From positions 1 through 9,759 of the forward strand of contig CBEVZC010000117.1 in assembly GCA_965554225.1 (NCBI GenBank): a stretch of 9,759 nt of DNA, read 5' to 3'. Shown piece after piece: positions 1-5,534 of this stretch. The stretch comes from BMS3ABIN04 sp965554225. Lineage in GTDB: Bacteria; Bacteroidota; Ignavibacteria; Ignavibacteriales; Melioribacteraceae. A program made the translations under genes and the position numbers. The notes beneath the pieces were generated by a model that had not been told where the DNA came from, did no database searches, and saw only the letters and a list, made by a program, of their open reading frames with translations. The first letter of the stretch is position 1. Each line of letters opens with the position of its first letter.

Positions 1-158
1 GGATGTTTGGTTATCAAAGAGTTAAAAATAAATTCCGATCAATCGCTGAGAAATCTCCAAAGGAAATGATTAATTCACTTAAAAAATCAGCATCGCAATG
101 GGCAAACGGCAAAGCCCCGGATGATGATGTAACATTTGTGGTTATAAAAGTAAAATAG
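1..158 (+). CDS. C-terminal end of a SpoIIE/RsbU-like PP2C phosphatase (5' end outside window)
   Basis: Reading from base 3, about 51 codons are open up to TAG at 156-158. The end, APDDDVTFVVIKVK, carries the last acidic metal-binding cluster and final beta strand of SpoIIE-type PP2C serine/threonine phosphatases. It aligns along its whole length with the C-terminus of the protein ending at 3469 (GY-R at the start, W-NGK-PDDDVTFVVIKV at the end), so the two genes are tandem paralogues. By analogy the missing part should hold the rest of the phosphatase and perhaps a propeller sensor, but that is inference. The gene ends 14 bases before the next ATG, so the two are probably co-transcribed. It stops on an ordinary TAG, which argues that TAG is a normal stop codon in this genome. 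Confidence 0.85.
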   Translation, partial: MFGYQRVKNKFRSIAEKSPKEMINSLKKSASQWANGKAPDDDVTFVVIKVK

Positions 159-172
159 GAAATAATTTAGAT

Positions 173-2062
173 ATGCAAAAAGAAAAATGGTTAATTAAAT
201 ATTACTTCTTGGCTGTATTAGGAATATGGTCAGTGTTTAGTATGGGTAAAACTCTATTGGCTCAACGCAATGAAATTAGGTTTAAGGAAATAACTACAAA
301 AGAAGGAGTGCTTGATGATGTTGTAATGTCAATAGTTCAAGATAAGCACGGTTATATGTGGTTTGGAACAAGGTCCGGATTGGTTCGATTTGATGGAATA
401 AACTTTCAAAATTATACATATGATCCTGACTTGCCGGATGGTTTAAGTGGAAATAATATTGTAGGATTGCATATTGATAAGGAGGGTATTCTTTGGATAG
501 GAACAATCAACGGATTATGCCGCTTTGATGAAAAGTTGGGGCGACCGGTAAGAATAAATATTAAAATAAATGACAAAATTATTTATCCATACGTCCAAGG
601 AATAGAGTCTAGCAAGAATGGATTGATATGGATTGCAACTTTGGATAGAGGGTTAATTTCTTACAATCCAATCTTTAATAAATCGGTTCAATATACACAT
701 TCTAAAAATGATAAGAATAGTATTCTCAGTAATAGATGCAGAATATTTTATGCATCTAATGATATCCTTTGGATTGCCACCGACAAAGGATTAAACACAT
801 TTGATCAAAAGAAACAATTATTTGAACAAATCATTCTTAAAAAAGAAAATAATAAAGTTGTCCAAATAAATAGTATTTCTTCCATAAAGGAGGGAACAAA
901 TGGAGATATATGGATTGGCACTGAAAACTCAGGTATAATAAGGTTCAACCCTGACACAAGAGAATTTACAGAGTATCAACATAATAATTCTGATAACAGT
1001 ATAAGCAGTAATTTTGTTAGGTCAATCCTTTTTGATAATAATAAATTATGGATTGGAAGTGGAAGAGGGGCAGATGCACTTAATAAAATTGATCTCGAAA
1101 CCGGTATTGTTGAGAAATATAATGTTGCAAGTGAAAATCAAAGAATATTTGGCAGTTCTGTTAATGAGATTGTTTCTGATAAAACCGGGATTATATGGAT
1201 TGCAAGAAGCTTAAACGGAATTAAATATTTTGATCCTTTATCACCAAATTATAAGCAGTATTTAATTGACAATTCTGGGAATGAAAATATAGTCAATCGA
1301 ATATATGGAATAAACCCAATATCTAATACTAGACTTTGGGCAAGTACATTTGATGGAGTGATTTTATACGACTTAGATCATGGTGTTCAAAAGCATGTCA
1401 GAGTGAAGGGAAATTCACAAAGTCTATTAAATGGTAATTCAATTTTAGTAAATAACGAAGTATGGTTTCCTTCTCGTGAAAGGGGTATTGTTAAATATAG
1501 TTTAACTTCAGAAAAACTCTCCTATATTAACCAAAATTCTAATAATAAAAATAGTCTGAGTTCTAATTATGTAAATACTTTAATAAAGGATAATGAGGGG
1601 ATTGTATGGTCAGGCAGCAGAGATGGTGGTCTTGATCGAATTGATCCTAGAACAAATATTATTAAGAGGTACAATAATATTCCCGGTGATTTAGAATCAC
1701 TACCACAGAACTCAGTTTATGCATTACTCGAAGAAAATGAAAACGAACTTTGGGTAGGTACAAATGGTGGTTTATCATTATTTAATAAAAATAATGAAAC
1801 ATTTAAAACTTATCATTATGATGCAAATGATACATCTAGTATAAGCAGCGAACAGATTTCATATATATTAAAAAGTAAAAATGGCACATTATGGGTTGCT
1901 ACTTATGGCGGTGGATTAAATAAGTTTGATTATGATAAAATAATATTTAAAAGATATACATCTCAAAAAAATAATATATCAAACAATACTATATATTGTT
2001 TAGCTGAAGACGATAAAGGTTTTATTTGGGTTTCCACAGCTCGAGGCATTGCTAGGTTTTAG
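173..2062 (+). CDS. Two-component-regulator beta-propeller sensor, 5' part of a gene split by an in-frame TAG
   Basis: This is the extracytoplasmic sensor half of a hybrid signalling protein. Residues 1-31 form a signal peptide or anchor: charged MQKEKW start, hydrophobic core, possible cleavage after LLA. From about residue 50 there are 13 repeats of the Reg_prop type, with cores such as GYMWFGTRSGLVRFD (W63), GILWIGTINGLCRFD, NELWVGTNGGLSLF and GFIWVSTARGIARF (W619), spaced about 46 residues. Seven such repeats make one propeller, so two propellers need 14. The frame ends at TAG 2060-2062, exactly where blade 13 closes, and resumes in the same frame with blade 14 and the output domains. This product alone would have no membrane exit and no output domain. 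The intact gene would be 173-3469, about 1,098 residues. The family senses unknown, often carbohydrate-related, ligands in the periplasm. The ATG at 173 has only a distant AGGA upstream. Confidence 0.85.
   Translation: MQKEKWLIKYYFLAVLGIWSVFSMGKTLLAQRNEIRFKEITTKEGVLDDVVMSIVQDKHGYMWFGTRSGLVRFDGINFQNYTYDPDLPDGLSGNNIVGLHIDKEGILWIGTINGLCRFDEKLGRPVRINIKINDKIIYPYVQGIESSKNGLIWIATLDRGLISYNPIFNKSVQYTHSKNDKNSILSNRCRIFYASNDILWIATDKGLNTFDQKKQLFEQIILKKENNKVVQINSISSIKEGTNGDIWIGTENSGIIRFNPDTREFTEYQHNNSDNSISSNFVRSILFDNNKLWIGSGRGADALNKIDLETGIVEKYNVASENQRIFGSSVNEIVSDKTGIIWIARSLNGIKYFDPLSPNYKQYLIDNSGNENIVNRIYGINPISNTRLWASTFDGVILYDLDHGVQKHVRVKGNSQSLLNGNSILVNNEVWFPSRERGIVKYSLTSEKLSYINQNSNNKNSLSSNYVNTLIKDNEGIVWSGSRDGGLDRIDPRTNIIKRYNNIPGDLESLPQNSVYALLEENENELWVGTNGGLSLFNKNNETFKTYHYDANDTSSISSEQISYILKSKNGTLWVATYGGGLNKFDYDKIIFKRYTSQKNNISNNTIYCLAEDDKGFIWVSTARGIARF
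2060..2062 (+). other. In-frame amber codon splitting the propeller-phosphatase gene
   Basis: The TAG lies between the codons for GIARF and PITETYDY. The reading frame on both sides is the same (173 and 2087 both equal 2 modulo 3), and the repeat spacing across it is preserved: about 39 codons separate W619 from the equivalent position in blade 14. CAG or AAG would each need one base change to become TAG. A true nonsense mutation and a base-call error both fit what is seen. Confidence 0.85.
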
Positions 2063-2086
2063 CCAATTACAGAGACTTATGATTAT

Positions 2087-3469
2087 TTGATTGATCTACC
2101 GGATAATTATAAAGTAAATAAATTCCCCAATGGAAATATAATTTTTAGTGGTCCTCGTGGAATACTAGTTTTTGATGCTAACAAAATAAAATATAATTCT
2201 TACCCGCCTATCGTTTCATTATCTAAATTTTATATTAATTCAGAGAAAGCATCTAAAATAAATAATGATTCAATAAAGTATATACTTACTAAAAACGGAA
2301 ATATTGAGCTAAAGTATTTTCAAAATAATTTTGACATTGAATTTACAGTTGCTCACTACAGTAATGCATCAAAAAATAAATTAAGTGTTTTCCTTGAAGG
2401 GTATGATAATAATTGGCGCTCACTTGCATCAGTTAGGAGTGTAAACTACACTAATCTTGATCCGGGTAAATATATATTGAAGGCAAAAGGGGCAAGTGCT
2501 TTTGGAGTTTGGACTGATAAACCTATTACTTATACTATTATTATTACTCCACCTTGGTGGCTTACATGGTGGGCTTATTTATTCTATGTTCTAATTGGAT
2601 TAGCATTCCTCTATTCTATTAGGTCTTTTGAATTAAAGCGTCAACGAAAAAATGCAGCTATTAAAGAAAGTAAACTAAGAGCTGAAGCAGCAGAACTGCA
2701 AGCCCAAGGAGCAGAAGCACAATCGAGAGTGATTCAAGCGGAGAATGAACGCAAGACAAAGGAACTTGAAGAAGCCCGTCAATTGCAATTATCTATGCTA
2801 CCAAAGGAATTACCGAATATTGATAATCTGGATATTGCTGTTTATATGCAAACCGCTACAGAAGTAGGCGGAGATTATTATGACTTCCAAGTTAGTGATG
2901 ATAGTACATTAAATGTAGCCCTTGGTGATGCAACCGGTCATGGTATGCAAGCCGGTACACTTGTAACACTCATAAAGGGTCTATTTACATCAGAGGTAAG
3001 TAATAAGGAAATAATTGACTTTTTTAATGATGCTAGTAAAACCATTAAAGAAATAAATCTAGGTAGACTCTTAATGGCGTTCTCACTTTTAAAAATAAAA
3101 GGGAACCGGCTTCAATTTTCAAGTGCGGGTTTACCGCCAATGTATATTTATAGATATAGTACAAAAAGAGTTGAAGAAATAGACGTGCAGGGGATGCCGC
3201 TTGGAGCAATGAGGAACTTTAAATATAACCTGTATGAAACGGAGTTAATAGAAGGTGACTGTGTTTTACTTCTCAGCGATGGCTATCCTGAATTATCAAA
3301 TTCTGAGAATGAGCAGCTTGGATATGAGAGATTACAAAATCAATTATTGAAAATATCAAATGATAGACCGGAAGAAATAATTGAATATTTCAAGAACTTC
3401 GGAGCAGAATGGGTAAATGGTAAAGACCCTGATGATGACGTTACGTTTGTAGTAATAAAGGTGAACTGA
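2087..3469 (+). CDS. Y_Y_Y / membrane / PP2C (SpoIIE-like) phosphatase, 3' part of the split gene
   Basis: In the same frame as the gene at 173, this is its output half; the frame is open from 2063, and 2087 is merely the first possible start (TTG), without a convincing ribosome site. In order: propeller blade 14 (GNIIFSGPRGILVFD), a Y_Y_Y domain at about residues 75-155 (LEGYDNNWRSL, then YTNLDPGKY, ending PPWW at 155-158), one membrane helix at about 160-179, an Ala/Glu/Gln-rich coiled coil at about 183-236, and a SpoIIE/RsbU-like PP2C phosphatase to residue 460. Metal-site motifs are intact: GGDYYDF (D263), GDATGHG (D281), LLSDGYPE and DPDDDVTF (D449-D451). The family dephosphorylates phosphoserine/threonine proteins, classically anti-sigma antagonists in partner switching; no such partner is in the window. 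Because catalytic residues are intact, the split looks recent, or is a sequencing error. Confidence 0.85.
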   Translation: MIDLPDNYKVNKFPNGNIIFSGPRGILVFDANKIKYNSYPPIVSLSKFYINSEKASKINNDSIKYILTKNGNIELKYFQNNFDIEFTVAHYSNASKNKLSVFLEGYDNNWRSLASVRSVNYTNLDPGKYILKAKGASAFGVWTDKPITYTIIITPPWWLTWWAYLFYVLIGLAFLYSIRSFELKRQRKNAAIKESKLRAEAAELQAQGAEAQSRVIQAENERKTKELEEARQLQLSMLPKELPNIDNLDIAVYMQTATEVGGDYYDFQVSDDSTLNVALGDATGHGMQAGTLVTLIKGLFTSEVSNKEIIDFFNDASKTIKEINLGRLLMAFSLLKIKGNRLQFSSAGLPPMYIYRYSTKRVEEIDVQGMPLGAMRNFKYNLYETELIEGDCVLLLSDGYPELSNSENEQLGYERLQNQLLKISNDRPEEIIEYFKNFGAEWVNGKDPDDDVTFVVIKVN

Positions 3470-3477
3470 GTAAAATG

Positions 3478-3573
3478 ATGCCTGTCCGCCGTAGTCCCGA
3501 ATTAGATTACATTGTAAGATTTGCATTGGGACGAAGGAGGAATGTAACTTTTGTGGTAATTAAAGTTAAGTGA
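3478..3573 (+). pseudogene. Ten-codon 3' stub of a third PP2C-phosphatase paralogue
   Basis: Codons from 3541 to TGA at 3571-3573 read NVTFVVIKVK, the C-terminus shared by both phosphatases in the window. Over the nine codons of VTFVVIKVK the stub differs from the copy ending at 158 at five bases, all in third positions and all silent, so it came from a functional coding gene and is not a chance match. A nominal ATG at 3478 opens the frame, giving 31 residues, but the part before 3541 is palindromic repeat sequence. The rest of this third copy seems to have been lost where the repeat now sits. Confidence 0.65.
3481..3540 (+). repeat. GC-rich imperfect palindromic intergenic element
   Basis: This stretch is richer in GC than its surroundings at both ends and low in the middle. 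The left part holds CCGCCGTAGTCCCGA and the right part TTGGGACGAAGGAGG; GTCCC pairs with GGGAC, and the outer CCT with AGG. It lies between the stop of the split gene and the phosphatase stub. It resembles dispersed palindromic elements common between genes in related lineages, but only one copy is visible here. Confidence 0.4.
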
Positions 3574-3578
3574 GAATC

Positions 3579-3704
3579 TGTCATTCCGAATCCCTAATCA
3601 AGTTGAGGACAGGTTTATTTCGGAATCAAATTCGTCAAAAGTAAGATGCTGTCCGAAGGACTCCTTGGAGAAACAAGTTCAGCATGACAGAGAGATGTCA
3701 TTCC
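3579..3704. repeat. Structured intergenic repeat bounded by TGTCATTCC direct repeats
   Basis: TGTCATTCC occurs at 3579-3587 and again at 3696-3704. Between them are three nested inverted repeats: ATTCCGAA (3583-3590) with TTCGGAAT (3619-3626), ATGCTG (3646-3651) with CAGCAT (3680-3685), and the small palindrome AAGGA-C-TCCTT inside the second. The strand GTCATGCTGAACTTGTTT, seen as its reverse complement near 3672-3688, is a wording I associate with dispersed non-coding repeats in several bacterial phyla. There is no open frame of note and no T-tract, so it is not an obvious terminator. Confidence 0.5.
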
Positions 3705-3715
3705 AAACAAACGAA

Positions 3716-3844
3716 ATGAGTGCCGGTCTAACAGAAGAAGATGCTGTTAAGTCGTTAACCATCGAAGGTGCTAAAATGCTTGAACTTGAGGATAGAATAG
3801 GCTCACTTGAAAAGGGAAAGGATGCTTATTTTTGGCTAATTTGA
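3716..3844 (+). pseudogene. 3' remnant of an amidohydrolase (imidazolonepropionase-like) gene
   Basis: The frame from ATG 3716 to TGA 3842-3844 encodes 42 residues, including GLTEEDAVKSLTIEGAKML and then DRIGSLEKGKDA. This is the closing segment of the metal-dependent amidohydrolase superfamily, where the chain leaves the TIM barrel and re-enters the small beta domain (usual form: GLS-EEALKA-T-NPAKILGL-D-IGSLE-GKDAD). The whole catalytic barrel with its His and Asp metal ligands is missing, and the normal D after GKDA is replaced by YFW and then a stop. The ATG is internal to the original gene and not a real start. The repeat ending at 3704 lies directly before it, which suggests that insertion or recombination at the repeat removed the 5' part. 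Confidence 0.7.
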
Positions 3845-4281
3845 CAGCTCGTTTTCTACTGGAAAACTGGTCGGTTTTTAACCGGAATTAACAAGAAAAC
3901 TATCTAAACGGAGAAAGTTCACCAAAAATCAAAATATTATCAGCAGCAGACGGATGGAACCCAAAAATCTAGCAAAAAAAAATGAAAGCAAAAATGTTTT
4001 GACTTTTCAAATATTTCATATCCCGATATTATCACAGTAGATTTTTTAAGTTTTATCCCCAAAACTGTTTTCTTGAGGAACAACTAAGTATTTTCTGGTA
4101 TCACTTATAAATCCAAACAAATGTATGGTTGAATAGATTTTAAATACTAATTCAAGTAAATTTTTAGAAAATAAAACACAGCAAACAAGATTAGTTTATT
4201 AACCCAATTTTTAATAGCTATCTAAAACAATTCTTCCTTTTTGTCCAATAATTGACAATCCAAGTCTTAAACTCTAACTAA
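3845..4281. other. Non-coding AT-rich stretch with no recognisable gene
   Basis: All frames on both strands have frequent stops. A small hairpin (CGGTT-TTT-AACCG, 3872-3884) has no following T-run. A 26-codon open piece ending in TAG at 3970-3972 (containing KILSAADGWNP) is too short to identify. I take this as decayed or spacer DNA between two gene relics. Confidence 0.5.
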
Positions 4282-4286
4282 ATTTG
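4252..4286 (+). promoter_or_regulatory. Possible Bacteroidota-type promoter upstream of the OsmC relic and operon
   Basis: TTGAC at 4252-4256 is followed 22 bases later by TAAATTTG at 4279-4286, which fits the TAnnTTTG -7 box known from Bacteroidota. Spacing is near the usual range. In such AT-rich DNA a chance match is likely, so this is only a candidate for transcription reading into the downstream operon. Confidence 0.2.
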
Positions 4287-4542
4287 GGCAAACAAAATTA
4301 GACTAGTAGAGATAAAAATAGCTACTGAAATAAAAATAAAAAATTTAACTGAAGGTTATCAGAGTATAATTACAAATGGCAAACATTCCATTATTGGTGA
4401 TGAACCAATATCTTCAAACGGTACTGATTTAGGATTAGCATTAATAGATTTTAATCGGAAAGTATTATCATTTGTATTTGATGAGAATGATAGCAAAACA
4501 GTAGTTGAAAAACTGTTGAACCTTTTTCAACATTATTCTTAA
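4282..4542 (+). pseudogene. OsmC-like N-terminal fragment without a start codon
   Basis: The frame is open from 4282 to TAA at 4540-4542 and contains no ATG or GTG; the only TTG is near its end. From 4318 it reads IATEIKIKNLTEGYQ, then NGKHSIIGDEPISSNGTDLGL. That matches the N-terminal beta-sheet of OsmC/Ohr-family proteins, where the consensus continues with a P-(Y/F)-ELLL helix and a catalytic cysteine. Here an unrelated-looking segment follows GTDLGL (DFNRKVLSFVFDENDSK and on), with no cysteine, and the chain ends some 60 residues short of a normal OsmC protein. ATA at 4318 stands about where a start ATG would be expected. Most likely it is a start-lost, internally deleted relic. The OsmC assignment rests on about 40 residues. 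Confidence 0.45.
4514..4532 (+). terminator. Weak hairpin at the end of the OsmC-like relic
   Basis: TGTTGAA (4514-4520) and TTCAACA (4526-4532) form a perfect seven-pair stem around CCTTT. The following sequence, TTATTCTTAAT, is T-rich but interrupted, and the stem has few GC pairs, so termination would be inefficient at best. Confidence 0.25.
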
Positions 4543-4585
4543 TACGGAATAGTCAATTATTAATAGAGTATTTAAAAACTGTTAT

Positions 4586-4801
4586 TTGCAGATATTGAAT
4601 AGAATAAATCTATTTAGTCATTTGAAAATTGCCTTGCTCGTAGGGATAATATTGAATCTCATAAATCAGTTTGAGCTAATATTAAATTTGCAATTCGGGA
4701 AAATAAATTATTTAAAAACTATTATTACATTTTTTGTTCCATTCGCTGTTTCAGTCTATTCCGCAGCAACAATAAAAAAAGTTGAGGACAAAAATGATTA
4801 A
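4586..4801 (+). CDS. nrtS: NrtS-like small nitrate/nitrite transport membrane protein
   Basis: The protein has 71 residues and two predicted membrane helices, about 14-30 (LKIALLVGIILNLINQF) and about 43-62 (LKTIITFFVPFAVSVYSAAT), with a short polar loop between them and a charged tail. The LK-ALLVG-ILNLINQ and FFVPF-VS-Y patterns match my memory of the NrtS family, small bitopic proteins reported to take up nitrate and nitrite in cyanobacteria and widespread in other phyla. No ATG exists in the frame after the stop at 4550. TTG 4586 gives the longest product, and a second TTG at 4595 is possible; neither has a clear ribosome site. The end overlaps the HAD gene by eight bases (ATGATTAA), which implies translational coupling. 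Nothing in the neighbourhood is about nitrogen, so its role here is unclear. Confidence 0.65.
   Translation: MQILNRINLFSHLKIALLVGIILNLINQFELILNLQFGKINYLKTIITFFVPFAVSVYSAATIKKVEDKND
4784..4788 (+). promoter_or_regulatory. Ribosome binding site GAGGA deciding the HAD start
   Basis: GAGGA lies five bases upstream of ATG 4794, inside the end of the NrtS-like gene. It supports ATG 4794 over the in-frame TTG at 4782, which overlaps this very site and would add only MRTK before the standard MIKAIIFDLDGT start of the HAD fold. Confidence 0.6.
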
Positions 4802-5534
4802 AGCAATAATCTTCGATTTAGATGGGACACTTGTGCAAACAGAAATACTTAAAGCAGACTCTTACGCTAAAGCTGTATTTCAATTAACAAGCGGAATTGT
4901 TGAAAAGGAATCTGTGCTGAATATTTTTCAAGATTATGTCGGATTATCGAGGAGTGAAGTTGCTAGTGGACTAATTACACTTTTTGGTGCTGAAATTAAG
5001 AAATCCTCTGAAGTAAAAATAAATGATGAACTGATTGAGCTGCTTATAAAAACGCGTATGACAATTTACGAGGGAATGATTTCTAACCCCGAAGTTTTGA
5101 TAGGATACTTTTGCAAATATAATATTGGTCTTCTAAATTCGGTTTATGAAGACAATTACCTAACCGGATTAGCTACAATGTCGCACTGCGCACAAGTTGA
5201 AAAAGTGCTTGACACAATGAGCGCTAAACATAAGTTCAAATATGTAATTACAAGAGAAGAGGTCAGCAAGGGCAAACCCGATCCCGAAATATATCTAAAA
5301 ATGACAGACAAACTTAATGTTAAACCTGGAGAATGTATTGTTGTGGAAGATTCTGTTACTGGATTTAAAGCAGCTCAAAAGGCAGGGACGAATGTGTTTG
5401 CCGTTACCAATAGTATAACAAAAAAATCTGTTCATCAAAGTCGAATAATTGCAGATAAATTTATAGTTGATGATCCGCAATACTTGAAATCAACTATATA
5501 CAATTCTATAAACGAGAGCGTAAATGAAAACTGA
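4794..5534 (+). CDS. HAD-superfamily hydrolase, beta-phosphoglucomutase-like
   Basis: A 246-residue cytoplasmic HAD phosphatase or phosphomutase with an N-terminal helical cap. Motif I is DLDGT, with nucleophile D8 and acid/base D10, the same positions as in beta-phosphoglucomutase. Motif II is the threonine of GLATMS (T128), motif III the lysine of KGKPDPE (K161, or K159), and motif IV VVEDS (E185, D186). The cap has GLSRSEV, which resembles the GxSRxxSL substrate loop of beta-phosphoglucomutase. Within a glucoside operon, interconversion of glucose phosphates or dephosphorylation of a sugar phosphate is plausible, but HAD specificity cannot be called from these motifs. The start overlaps the upstream gene by eight bases, and the end overlaps the GH63-like gene by eleven, so it is translated as part of a coupled operon. 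Confidence 0.85.
   Translation: MIKAIIFDLDGTLVQTEILKADSYAKAVFQLTSGIVEKESVLNIFQDYVGLSRSEVASGLITLFGAEIKKSSEVKINDELIELLIKTRMTIYEGMISNPEVLIGYFCKYNIGLLNSVYEDNYLTGLATMSHCAQVEKVLDTMSAKHKFKYVITREEVSKGKPDPEIYLKMTDKLNVKPGECIVVEDSVTGFKAAQKAGTNVFAVTNSITKKSVHQSRIIADKFIVDDPQYLKSTIYNSINESVNEN

Noticed and set aside
2060..2062. TAG as a pyrrolysine or recoded sense codon
   Set aside because: The paralogous gene ending at 158 uses TAG as its true stop, no pyrrolysine or downstream stem-loop signal was recognised, and a propeller loop is not a place where pyrrolysine is known.
3872..3884. Hairpin CGGTT-TTT-AACCG as a terminator of the amidohydrolase relic
   Set aside because: The five-pair stem has no T-run after it; the following bases are GAATTAAC.
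3892..3972. Short open piece containing KILSAADGWNP, loosely like an HD-domain segment
   Set aside because: Only 26 codons between stops, no start and no further conserved motif; a chance match is as likely as a gene relic.
3997..4030. TTGACT box at 3999-4004 as a sigma-70 promoter
   Set aside because: No good TATAAT-like or TAnnTTTG box at correct spacing; the nearest match, GATATT, is 20 bases away, and no gene starts nearby.
4782..4793. TTG at 4782 as start of the HAD gene
   Set aside because: ATG 4794 has GAGGA five bases upstream and gives the standard MIKAIIFDLDGT N-terminus; the TTG overlaps that ribosome site.
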